64,000 nucleotides of DNA from Adenophora triphylla var. japonica (lineage: Eukaryota; Streptophyta; Magnoliopsida; Asterales; Campanulaceae), in contig JAFEMH010000743.1 of the NCBI GenBank assembly GCA_022495995.1, positions 170,001 to 234,000 on the forward strand. Reading direction: 5' to 3'. A model generated the notes under the pieces. The model saw nothing but the letters and a program-made list of their open reading frames with translations, was not told the DNA's origin and did no database searches. Of the stretch, positions 1 to 9,434 are shown in pieces. A program made the position numbers and the translations under genes. How positions within the stretch are numbered: the stretch's first letter is position 1; every line of letters starts with the position of its first letter.

Positions 1-401
1 ATATGACGAGGAAAGGAATTCATGCATCTCGGCATATCATCATATGACGAGATAAGGAATTTGTACTCCTCGGCTTTCCGGCAAGAAGTCTTAGTAATCC
101 TATTTTAACAAGGATCAAGCAGTTATAATCCAATCAGGAGTGTACCCATCTACATTAATTCAAGTCAAATAAGGACTCTCAAACAGATATAATCCTTCTA
201 GGATTATACCCTATCTGTTTACAATCCAAGTTCAACATGGATTCTGTCAATTTAGTTTCTCTCTCTACAAATCGTGAACTTATTCTCACACCGGAGGGCC
301 TTCGCCGGTGAAACCCCGGCTTAGTTTACATGTTTTGTCTTATTTTCAGGCTAAGCAATCGCCGGAGCATATCGTTCGCTTGGATTTGGGCTGATTCGAC
401 A
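1..401 (+). repeat. Partial 5' LTR of element A
   Basis: This precedes the gag leader of A. It holds a short direct repeat around 'atatgacgag' (from positions 2 and 51) and a 'cggagggccttcgccgg' block near 292-308 that resembles the 3' part of Retand-type LTRs. I place the LTR end at the CA of 400-401, just before a possible primer site. The LTR start lies outside the window and the matching 3' LTR is missing, so the boundary is inferred. Confidence 0.5.
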
Positions 402-403
402 TT

Positions 404-421
404 TTGGCATCATCAGTTTGG
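404..421 (+). other. Candidate degenerate primer binding site of element A
   Basis: TTGGCATCATCAGTTTGG follows the presumed LTR end by two bases. It has the position and the TTTGG start common for Retand-type primer sites, but it does not match a tRNA 3' end well. Between here and 768 is the gag leader, where I see no gene. Confidence 0.3.
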
Positions 422-768
422 TTTCGTTGCCAGGAATCGATTCAAACGCCCTTTGTTTGGCCTGGAAAAAGCTCGCTTGAAACCAGTTTTCCTGCCAGAT
501 AATTTTCTGATTTGAACGGAAATCATTGTTCCGTTTTGCTCTGTTCTTAACCTTCGCCGGAATCTGCAGAATTTTGGCCGGAATTTGACGATTTTTGCAA
601 TTGTTTTGTACGAAAACTTGGGTGATTTTATCTTTGCAATTGAATTCCGTTGGAAGCGAATAAGATCAGTCCCACGTTTGTCCTGACAATTGTGATTTTG
701 GCCGGAAATCTTAATCTGTTGGAAAAATTTCCGTTTGGTAATTTGTTGTTTACAATCGTTGAATTGCA

Positions 769-2811
769 ATGGAAGATGGACACTTTGCCAGTGTTACTAA
801 CGAGTAAACTCAAGCCGACGAGGTCCAACATAACACTGAGGTGCTCCCTCCACCTCAGCCCGAAGGACCACCTCCCCTCGCCATGACTCTCCGTTCCATG
901 GGACAGCCAGCTGCCGAGGGGGCAGGTGAAAACCTCCCTAGTGCTACTCGTCCTCGAGGAAAACGAACAGGGAAGAAGATGACAAGGAACTCCGACGTCG
1001 GCCGAGCTGAGAGCACCCAGCCCGTTGACTGACGTACCTTGTTGCATAGACAAATGGAGACATTGCAACGTATGTACGAGACTCAGGCTACCTTGTTACA
1101 ATTGGACCCAGATAACTCCATGGCCAAGTTCATCATGCCTTCGAATGCAGGAGGTAACTCTCGTGGAAGGGAAACGAGTGAGCGACGGGATCCTCCCCGT
1201 GATCCTGCTGTACCAACTTTGCAGGCCCCCCGAGATGCTCCTCGTCCTCGGCTTCACAATCAGGAAAACGAGAAGGTGATAGACCTGAGAAGCCAATTGA
1301 ATTCTAAGGACCAGGAGGTAGACTCGAGAGACCTACGAACGAGGCTCAGTCTATCTAAACGTTTATCCCCTCCTCATCTCGGCTTGGTACCTCTTCGTCG
1401 TGACTCTCCTCGACCTCGGCGTGATTCTCCTAGACCTCGGTGTGACTCTCCTCGTCTTCGTCAATTTGCAAGGCTGAGGACTCCCCAGCCATACAGAATG
1501 GTACTTGGTGGCTATGAGGCAGAACCAAGACAAGACAAGGCACCCTCTAGACGAGGAGAAAACTATCGAAATGACGAGGAGCACAGTAGGGAGAACGATC
1601 ACCCTAGAGACAAGTCCCATTGTAGCTCCCATCGCAGTTCCCACCGGAGTTCCCACCACAGTACTCACTCTAGCACTGAAAAGGGAGTGGAGGTCAAGCA
1701 ATGGCAACTCTTGAAAAAGAGAATTGACGATATGGAGATGGGAAAGAAGGTTGACGGAGACGACGATGACTGGTCCACTCGTCCCTTCTCCCAGAGGATA
1801 ACAGATGAACCACCTAATCCTCTATTCAAGGTCCCAAACTTCGAAAAGTACAACGGAACCACCGACGCGAAGGGCCAGGTGCAAAGTTTTGAATCAACCA
1901 TGAACCTCCTCACAAAGGCCGATGACATGCTCTGTAAAGCTTCCGAGAGCACCTTCTCCGGAACAGCCCTGACTTGGTTCCGTGAGTTGAAAAAAGGTTG
2001 CATCGATAGCTGGAGAGGCATGAGGAGAATATTCTTGGACCACTTTGCCACTGCAGGAAGGAGGAAAAAGAGGTTAACCGACCTTGCCAATATCGAGCAA
2101 GGGAAGAATGAGACCACACTCAGTTATTATAACCGATTTCGAACCATGGCGGGAGAAGTGGAATAAAGCCTCACAGACAGGGAGGTAATTGTTTGTTTTA
2201 ACTCCGGATTAAGATCCGGACCCCTCATCTATGAACTCTCCACTAGAGAGCCAAAGTCCAAGGCGGATTTGTACAATGTGGCTTATGCCATTGCCATGGC
2301 GGAAGATAAAAGCAAGAATAGGGGATCCGACAAGACGGAACCAGAAGCGGATGGCACTCGCCACGCTTCCAATGGCAATGGGAATGGTAATGGATCGAAG
2401 GGGAAGAATAGAACAAGGGCTTCTGAAAAACCTGAAATTTTTACCCCTCTTACCAAAGCCATCACGAAGATCATGCAACTTGTAAACCTTCCACCACCTC
2501 ATCCGCTGAGCGACAAACCAAAGTTCCCTCGTGACACTTCTAAATTCTGTGATTTCCACAAGGACCATGGTCACAACATTGAAAGTTGAATCGCCCTCAA
2601 GCGCATGATCCAAAGGTGGGTCGAAGAGGGAAAACTCGACTGCTATGTCATGAAGAAAGATGGCAAGCGGGAGCGGAAGGAAGAGGGAAGTGAAGATGAT
2701 GACAAAAGCGAGGATGGGGAACAGAGGCCTCCTAGGGCCAAACTGCATGTGATCCGAGAAGAGACAGTCTCCACATGAAAGCTAAGGGACCAGATTCATG
2801 AACTAAGCAAG
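769..2811 (+). pseudogene. gag: Element A gag (broken)
   Basis: Capsid/nucleocapsid precursor of element A. One reading frame runs from the ATG at 769 into the protease but has stops at 805-807, 1030-1032, 2164-2166, 2587-2589 and 2776-2778. An Arg/Ser/Pro-rich, low-complexity stretch lies at about 1370-1690. The retrotransposon gag domain follows at about 1840-2160, with ALTWFRELKKG and YYNRF. A zinc knuckle of CX2HX4HX4C type starts at Cys 2548-2550; its last Cys codon is the TGA at 2587. Four of the five stops can be explained by single C-to-T changes of CAA or CGA codons. The start was chosen because the frame is open for gag-like sequence from there apart from those stops. Confidence 0.8.
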
Positions 2812-3990
2812 GTGTACCACGTTCCTGCTTGGGTTCATAAGGCGGAAGAGGTCATTAGTTTTTCTCCCAACGAATTGGCAGGGAGTCGTGCTGCCCGTGA
2901 ACAACCCTTGGTGATAAAGGGTCGGATTGATAATGTTGAATATGAGAGACTTCTTGTTGACACGGGGGCATCCCGTGATATTCTGTACTACTCTGCCTTC
3001 CAACTGATGGGCCTAAAAGACATCATACTGGAGCCTTATCATGGAAGGCTGGAAGGTTTCACCAACCATAAAGTTGGTGCCAATGGAACTGTTGAACTGG
3101 AGCTAGAAGTTGGCGAACATCCCTTCCGAACTGTGGCTATAGTCACTTTCGTTGTCATGGATCTGACAAGTGACTATCATGCAATCCTAGGCATTCCAAG
3201 TCAAGCAAAACTTGGGTTGGTCGCCTCCCTTCCTCACCAACGAGTTAAATTTCCTACTCGTGCTGGGATTGGATGCGTGAGGGCGACTGCCAAGGACTTC
3301 TTGGAGCATGTCGTGAAGAGCCGGAAAAAATCTAAAAGCGTGGAGATAGATACTCCCGAAGACAATATCAAAATCTCTAAGTCTTTGAAAACTACCCATA
3401 CAAGCTCTAGGATGAGCTATATTCGTGAGGTCCTAGATGAAGAGCCTATGGTCCGAGAAATTGCAGCTGACCAGGGCATAGTTCCGTCTGTCTCTGAGGC
3501 AGATCATGTTCTTGTCAACGGCCAGAACTCGAGGGCTAACCCTGACTTGAGGATAGCCGATCTGCCCGACTTTGATGAACTTATGGAAGAAGAAGGCCTC
3601 GACGTGAATGACAATGAGGGTAGGAGAATTAGAGAAATCATCATCGAATCTCTGGAATTTCAAGACGGTCCTGAAGTGGAGCCAGTGGACGAACTGAAAG
3701 AGGTAGTCATCAATCCTAACTATCCTGAACAAAAAATTAAACTCGAGGGTCAGCTATCCCCAGAAGAAAAAGAAGAAATCATCTCCCTCCTAAAAACCAG
3801 TCTTGACGTCTTTGCTTGGAGAGTCGAGGACATGAGGGGGATCAATGAAAAAGTAGCTCTCCACCGCCTAGAGGTTGATCCATTGGCAAAAACCATCTCA
3901 CAGACAAGGAGAAATTTTTCAAGGGACAAGGAGGATGCTATCAAGGAAGAGGTGCAAAAGTTACTTAGCGTCAGAATTATTCGAGAAGTA
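2812..3990 (+). pseudogene. pol: Element A protease and RT N-terminus
   Basis: It is in frame with gag. A retropepsin-type aspartic protease is recognised by the active-site motif VDTGAS near 2956-2973 and by AILGIPS further on. This enzyme cleaves the Gag-Pol polyprotein in the particle. The frame goes on into the region before RT (DVFAW near 3810, typical of Ty3/gypsy pol). Near 3988 one extra A in a run shifts the frame: the RT continues in frame 2 while the old frame ends at 4071. No stop interrupts the protease, but it lies downstream of five stops in gag. Confidence 0.85.
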
Positions 3991-5655
3991 AAAGTACCCC
4001 ATTTGGTTGGCCAATGTGGTAATGGTGAAGAAGCAAAATGGGAAGTGGCGAATGTGCATAGATTTCACTGATCTTAACAAGGCCTACCCTAAAGACAGTT
4101 ATCCTCTCCCCAGAATTGACAAGTTGGTTGACTCCATTGCTGGACACCAAACACTTAGTTTTCTAGATGCCTATTCAGGCTATCATCAGATCAAAATGGC
4201 AGAAGAGGACATCGAGAAGACGGCCTTCCAAACACATGGGGGAAATTATTGCTACGTCATGATGCCCTTTGGGCTTAAAAATGCAGGTGCCACGTACCAA
4301 TGTATGGTAAACAAGGTATTTGGAGCACAAATAGGTCGCAACATGGAGGCCTACATAGATGATATGGTCATAAAGACCAAGGAGGGCAGGCACGCCCCTG
4401 ACTTGGAGGAAACAATAAATAATCTCCGAGCCAACAACATGAAGCTAAACCCAAGTAAATTTGTATTTGGGGTGACGGCTGGAAAATTTCTAGGCTTCAT
4501 GTTATCACAAAGGGGAATAAAGGCAAACCCTGAGAAGATCAAAGATTTAATTGACATGAAGGAACCTACCAACATCAAGGAGGTTCAGAGATTAAATGGA
4601 AGAATAGCGGCACTTGGAAGATTCATCACAAAAGTCACCGAAAAATCACTGCCGTTCTTCAAGGTATTGAAGGGTACCAAGAGCTTCTCCTGGACTTCCG
4701 AATGCTCCGAAGCATTCCTCCGGTTGAAGGAGTACTTGGGTTCCCCTCCCTTGCTTAGAAGTCCAATTACTGGTGAGATGTTGTATGTATTCCTAGCCGC
4801 CACAGATCACGTAGTTGCAGCTGTTCTTGTACGTAACTATGAAGGAACACAGAAACCAGTCTACTATGTCTCCAAGGCATTATCAGACGTGGAGAGCAGA
4901 TATTTCAACATGGAAAAGATAGTGTACGTACTAGTTATAGCCTCAAGAAAACTACGTGCCTACTTTTCTATGCATCCCATCACTCTGTATACCAATGAAC
5001 CATTGAAGAAAATTCTGCACAAGTTGGATGGCTCCGGACGTCTCCTGAATTGGTCTATCGCTCTTACTAAGTTTGATATCACGTACCAACCAAGGAAGAC
5101 CCTCCTGGAACAGCCCTTGGTTGACTTCATGGTTGAGACTGCCTTCATAGGTGAACACGTCCCCACTTCCCATAAGCAAAACACTTCGGAAGAAGAAGAG
5201 TCTCCCATCGAACTCCCGTCCAACTGTTGGGTCTTATACACAGATGGATCGGCTACAAAGGAGAGAAGCGGAGCTGGAGTTGTACTAGAAAGTTCAGAAG
5301 GAGAATACACCATGCAAGATATCATTCGATTCAAGTTCCCTGCCTCCAACAACCAAGCTGAATATGAAGTTCTAATATTTGATATCGAGTTGGCCTCCTT
5401 CTATGGAGCAACTAAGGTGGCGGCATTCTGTGGATCCCAACTTGTTGTCAAACAAGTGAAGGGAGAGTATAACACCCAAAATCCCACCCTTACCAAGTAT
5501 AGAGACCTTGTCCTAGACATGACGAAGAAGATGGAATTTTTCGAGATCAAGCAAATAGCAGGGAGGATAACCAAATCGTGGACGTTCTATCTAAACTAGC
5601 GACTATGGATGTTTCTGAGTCTAACTCCAATCCATGCGTAGTTTTTGCTGAAGAG
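3991..5655 (+). pseudogene. pol: Element A reverse transcriptase, RNase H and second RNase H
   Basis: RT motifs appear in order: WRMCIDFTDLNKA, FLDAYSGYHQI and the catalytic YIDD box at 4352-4363. The RNase H domain follows at about 4760-5110. A second RNase H begins at about 5228 with WVLYTDGSATKE and has NNQAEYEVLI; this is the Tat-type archaeal-like RNase H. These domains copy RNA into DNA and remove the RNA strand. The frame is open from 4007 to 5599. A one-base shift near 5565 makes it end at 5599, while the true continuation (DVLSKLAT) lies in another frame. Element E1 interrupts the gene at 5661, and integrase resumes after 23041. Confidence 0.88.
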
Positions 5656-5660
5656 CCCAC
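5656..5660. repeat. Target-site duplication of E1 (left)
   Basis: CCCAC immediately before the TG of the left E1 LTR. The same five bases follow the right LTR at 23037-23041, the signature of a single integration event. Confidence 0.93.
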
Positions 5661-6619
5661 TGAAATTACCCGGATCCGAGAGGCAGCGCGATCGCGCCCC
5701 GGCATCTGGCATTTCCCCCGCTTTTGCAGCGGGTTTTTTCCGAGTTGGAGGTGTCTCGCCATTTGTTTTCGCATTTGTAGAGTCGCCACGCCGTTTTTAT
5801 TAAGCCCAAAACATTGAAAAAGGGCATCAGTTTAAAGATAATTTTAAACTGTTTTTGTGTGATGAGATTTTGAGTTCGGAGGTCAGATGACTCCTCGGGA
5901 AGAGAATATTAGAATATTAGAGCTCACCCGAGTTGCCTCGTAAAATGAGTCTTTCGGATACCCCTAATATCCTTTAAAATGTTATGTGTGTGTGTGTGCT
6001 TTTTAAAAATGCATGCTATGTCGGATGTCTACATTGTACACTACGTATTGAAATGTATTGAAATAGTAATGGAAGGAAGCCTTACCAATGTTGGTTCGTG
6101 TCTGTCTTCCGCTGAGGAATAGTGTTTGAGGTCGGAGTAGCGTTTCGGTATGGATCGGGATTGCTTTGGGAGGGGCCGGTTGTCTGTGGACAGAGTTTCG
6201 GCGTGAGTTGATGTTGCAGGCTGCGTTCGAGCAGAGGTTCGGCGTGCGTGGGGATCGCAGGGATCACTCGGGCAGAGGTTCGGCGTGCGTTGGGGTGGCA
6301 GGAGTCACTCGGGCAGAGTTTCGGCGTGGTTTGGGATCGCCGGTTTGACTCGGAAAGAGCCGGGACACCGTGGAAAGACCAGGCAAGGCCTCAGAGTACC
6401 ACGAGGGGCCTCAGAGTACCTCGAGAGTGCCTCGGGGCAGCGCGGGAGCGTCGCGGGAGCGCTCGGGGAGGCTTCGGAGCACCACAAGGGAGCTCGGAAG
6501 GCCTCGGAAGGATCCGAAAGGGGCCGGGAGTGCCTCGAGAGGACTTAGAGGGGAAGCCAGAAGGCCTAGGGAGGAAGAGAGAAGTGGGAGGTGTGTGAAA
6601 ATGAGGAGGGGGAGCCCTC

Positions 6620-6628
6620 TATTTATAG
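6620..6628 (-). promoter_or_regulatory. TATA box of E1 left LTR
   Basis: CTATAAATA on the minus strand in the U3 part, followed by GAGGGCTCC. It is conserved in the right LTR (22577-22585) and in the C LTR (55936-55943). Confidence 0.75.
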
Positions 6629-6648
6629 TGCCAGATTTGGTGCAAGAA

Positions 6649-6899
6649 GGTCCGTACGGACCTCCCTGGTAATCCAGACTTTTGGTTTTCCTCGATTTGA
6701 GGGAATCTGTGATGATGGTGAATATTCTGCAATTATGATGTTCCCTGAGCAATAAGGTCCGTACGGACCAACTTGACATGCAAAGAGGTCCGTACGGACC
6801 AACTCTGCAAGAGGGTAATCATTTTCCCTGGATTTGAGGGAATATTGTGGACTTTAAGAGGATTCAATAATTATTAAAGCAAAGAGGTCCGTACGGACC
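6649..6899 (-). promoter_or_regulatory. Four perfect 14-bp palindromes upstream of the LTR TATA box
   Basis: GGTCCGTACGGACC occurs at 6649-6662, 6756-6769, 6787-6800 and 6886-6899. In sense they lie about 20 to 270 bp upstream of the TATA box. The middle two start 31 bp apart with a 17-bp spacer ending in ATGCAAAGA. The same pair module occurs upstream of both antisense genes. A dimeric transcription factor site is the simplest reading. Confidence 0.75.
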
Positions 6900-7094
6900 A
6901 TGTGTGCTTTTCCAATTTCCTGAAAATTCCCAAAAGGTCCTTTTGTCCCTTTTGGTCCCAGAAAGGCCCCTCCCTTGGTTTGGCTGGGGGTTTTGAGAGG
7001 GTTTTGAGTGCCAGAGGTCGTCGAGACTGCGTTGATGAGTCTGCGGTGCTTCCCGTGTGCTTGAAAGGGGGTGATCCAGATTGGGGTACTTACA

Positions 7095-7106
7095 GAAGCC
7101 CCTCGA
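7095..7106 (-). other. Polypurine tract of E1
   Basis: On the minus strand GAGGGGCTTC abuts the 3' LTR, as expected for the plus-strand DNA primer. The same GAGGGGCT core abuts the LTRs of B and C. Confidence 0.75.
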
Positions 7107-7135
7107 CGACGTCACTTATGAAAGAAGTGGGGTCG
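7107..7135 (-). other. Conserved hairpin beside the polypurine tract (E1)
   Basis: Outer stem CGAC/GTCG and inner stem CACTT/AAGTG around a 7-nt loop. B and C have hairpins at the same place with different inner-stem or loop sequence (26594-26622 and 55499-55527), so pairing rather than sequence is kept. Confidence 0.55.
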
Positions 7136-7660
7136 CCGATAAGATAAGGGTCCTAATCTGGATCGCGTGGCCGGGAGATAAAGTGACCGGGAGGTCAGCG
7201 TAAGGACGTGGTGGTGTCCTATCGGGTGACCGCAGGCCGATGGGCCGGACCCCGCGATAGGATTCCTACGTATCCCCGGCGGGAATCAAGCCCGGTCGTA
7301 GTTCGGGTGTGGGGTGAGTGTTTTGTGAATGCGGGCGTGGTGGTGCCCCGAAGTGTCGTGTGACCGCCGAGGTCGTGGGTAAGGACGTGGTGGTGTCCCG
7401 GGTGACCGCATAGGTCGATGGCTGGACCCTGTGATAGGATTCCTACGTATCCCTGGCGGGAATCAAGCCTGGTCGTAGTTCAGAGGTCATGAATCTGTGA
7501 GTGCGGGCGTGGTGGTGCCCTGAAGTGTTGTGTGACCGCCGAGGTCAGTGTTAAGGACGTGGTGGTGTCCTAAGATGTGGTGACCGCCGAGGTCAAATTG
7601 TGAGGACGTGGTGGTGTCCTGGGATGGAAATTTTACGATTTTCCTAATCGGGTGGTTTAA
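7136..7660 (-). repeat. E1 3' region: hairpin repeats and two copies of a conserved 45-bp motif
   Basis: Noncoding. It holds several AGGACGTGGTGGTGTCCT-type hairpins (for example 7203-7220) and a GGGC..GCCC version at 7333-7348. The motif GGATTCCTACGTATCC followed by GGCGGGAATCAAGCC occurs at about 7259-7305 and 7437-7483. The same elements occur in B (from 26675) and in inverse orientation in C (54570-55404). No gene. Confidence 0.65.
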
Positions 7661-7875
7661 GGCCTTCCGGGCCGGGGATAGTGATTTGGGAGGTTTATAC
7701 GATCTTCCGGACCGAGTGGTTTAAAGACTTCCGGGCTGGAGGTAGTGATGGTGGAGGTTTATACGATCTTCCGGACCGAGTGGTTTAAAGCCTTCCGGGC
7801 TGGAGGTAGTGATGGTGGAGGTTTATACGGTCTTCCAGACCGAGTGGTTTAAAGCCTTCCCGGCTGGAGGTAGTG
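7661..7875. repeat. 64-bp tandem repeat, about 3.5 copies
   Basis: The unit reads AGTGGTTTAAAGCCTTCC then GGGCTGGAGGTAGTGATGG, followed by a GTTTATACGATCTTCCGGACC part. A diverged version in inverse orientation lies at about 54300-54470 in C. Confidence 0.7.
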
Positions 7876-7877
7876 TG

Positions 7878-8120
7878 AAGACTTGAGTCATCTTCTCCTT
7901 CGGCTGCGCTTGCCGTGCGTGAGGACTTTGAATCGTCTTCTGGCTGCGGTTTGCCATGCGTGAGGACTTTGAATCGTCTTCTGGCTGTGGTTTGCCATGC
8001 GTGAGGACTTGAATCGTCTTCTGGCTGTGGTTTGCCATGCGTGAGGACTTTGAATCGTCTTCTGGCTGTGGTTTGCCATGCGTGAGGACTTTGAATCGTC
8101 TTCTGGCTGCGGTTGTGGAG
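7878..8120. repeat. 41-bp tandem repeat, five copies plus one degenerate
   Basis: The unit contains GAGGACTTTGAATCGTCTTC and TGGCTGTGGTTTGCCATGC. It is noncoding, since the apparent ORFs are just the repeat read through. It lies between the polypurine tract and the PMD gene. Confidence 0.8.
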
Positions 8121-8660
8121 GTATGGCTGCCTTAAGTTTTGAGAGGTTTAGATGCCTCGTGCTTTGTATGTTGGGGAGAAGGTTGGACTTACGATGGCTG
8201 CCGGTGTTCATCCGTTGGGGATTTATCGTGGCCTTGTAGGGGCTTGCAAGGATTCCCTTTTTTTTTGACTTGCTGGGGAAGAAGCTCGGGCTTACTTTGA
8301 TGGCCGGTGTTTGCTTCACCATTTGGTGTTTTGGAGGCGTTTCGTGCCTTGGGATTTGTACTCGGAGGTGTTGGCTCCTTCTTGCGCTTGTTTTGCCGTT
8401 GAGTGGGCAAGGATGATGGCCGGTGCTGGGGATATGTAGTCTTGTACGACTTCCCTTTGACTTGTTGGGGAGGAGCTCGGGCTTACTTTGATGGCCGGTG
8501 TTTGAATTGCTGGGGATGCGTGACCTTGTAGGGGCCTTTTTCTGCTGGGAAAGTGTCTTCGGACCTGTTTTGAGGGCCGGTGCTTGAGTTGCCGTTGAGC
8601 GTTTTGGAGGCGTCTCGTGCCTTGATATTCGTGCTGGGAGGTGTTGGCTCCTTCTTGAAT
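8121..8660. other. Spacer with degenerate repeats
   Basis: About 540 bp between two minisatellites. It holds scattered relatives of the next unit (GCCGGTGCTTG, TTGCCGTTGAGTGGGC). No gene seen. Confidence 0.5.
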
Positions 8661-9125
8661 TGCCGTTGAGTGGGCGAGGACCGGTCTTACACTGACGGCC
8701 GGTGCTTGCGTTGCCGTTGGAGTGGGCGAAGTTCGGGCTTACACTGACTGCCGGTGCTTGCGTTGCCGTTGGAGTGGGCGAGGTCCGGTCTTACATTGAC
8801 GGCCGGTGCTTGCGTTGCCGTTGGAGTGGGCGAGGTCCGGTCTTACATTGACTGCCGGTGCTTGCGTTGCCGTTGGAGTGGGCGAGGTTCGGGCTTACAC
8901 TGACTGCCGGTGCTTGCGTTGCCGTTGGAGTGGGCGAGGTTCGGGCTTACACTGACTGCCGGTGCTTGCGTTGCCGTTGGAGTGGGCGAGGTTCGGTCTT
9001 ACACTGACTGTCGGTGCTTGCGTTGCCGTTGGAGTGGGCGAGGTTTGGGCTTACACTGACTGCCGGTGCTTGCGTTGCCGTTGGAGTGGGCGAGGTTCGG
9101 GCTTACACTGACTGCCGGTGCTTGA
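8661..9125. repeat. 52-bp tandem repeat, about eight copies
   Basis: The unit contains GACTGCCGGTGCTTGCGTTG, CCGTTGGAGTGGGCGAGGT and TCGGGCTTACACT. Copies alternate between 'gttcggg' and 'gtccggt' forms. Diverged relatives lie at about 53820-54120 in C. Confidence 0.85.
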
Positions 9126-9234
9126 ATTGAAGGGTTAGGGACCATTCTGCACTTGGATTTGCTGAAAAAGGCCTTAGGACGCCTAGGGCAAAGATTATAA
9201 GGGCAGAAAGTAATTTGGCCCTCCCTTGCAAGAA

Positions 9235-9279
9235 GGTCCGTACGGACCAACTCGGGATGCAAAGAGGTCCGTACGGACC
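9235..9279 (+). promoter_or_regulatory. Palindrome pair upstream of the E1 PMD gene
   Basis: GGTCCGTACGGACC at 9235-9248 and 9266-9279. The starts are 31 bp apart and the spacer ends in ATGCAAAGA, as in the LTR. The pair ends 155 bp before the PMD start codon. Confidence 0.72.
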
Positions 9280-9434
9280 ACTTTGATTTTTTACAGCTCC
9301 TGTGTTTTGACCGGGTTAAAAAGCCGAGGCATCCCCTTCATTTCCCATTCCCGCCACGAACCAGCCGAGAGAGAGAGAGGAAGAAACCTCCATTGTTAAC
9401 CAAAATCTTCCATTTTTCGCTTGAATCGCTTGCA

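Larger units (their letters stand above)
5661..7094 (-). repeat. E1 3' LTR (left copy)
   Basis: On the plus strand it starts TGAAATTACCCGG and ends GGGGTACTTACA, so in sense it runs TGTAAGTACCCC to CCGGGTAATTTCA. It is 1,434 bp against 1,410 for the right copy. It contains a GT microsatellite at about 5984-5998, a TATA box and four GGTCCGTACGGACC palindromes. No gene. Confidence 0.92.

Noticed and set aside
7878..9125. CRISPR-like regular repeats
   Set aside because: Units are contiguous, with no unique spacers, and the context is a plant retrotransposon.
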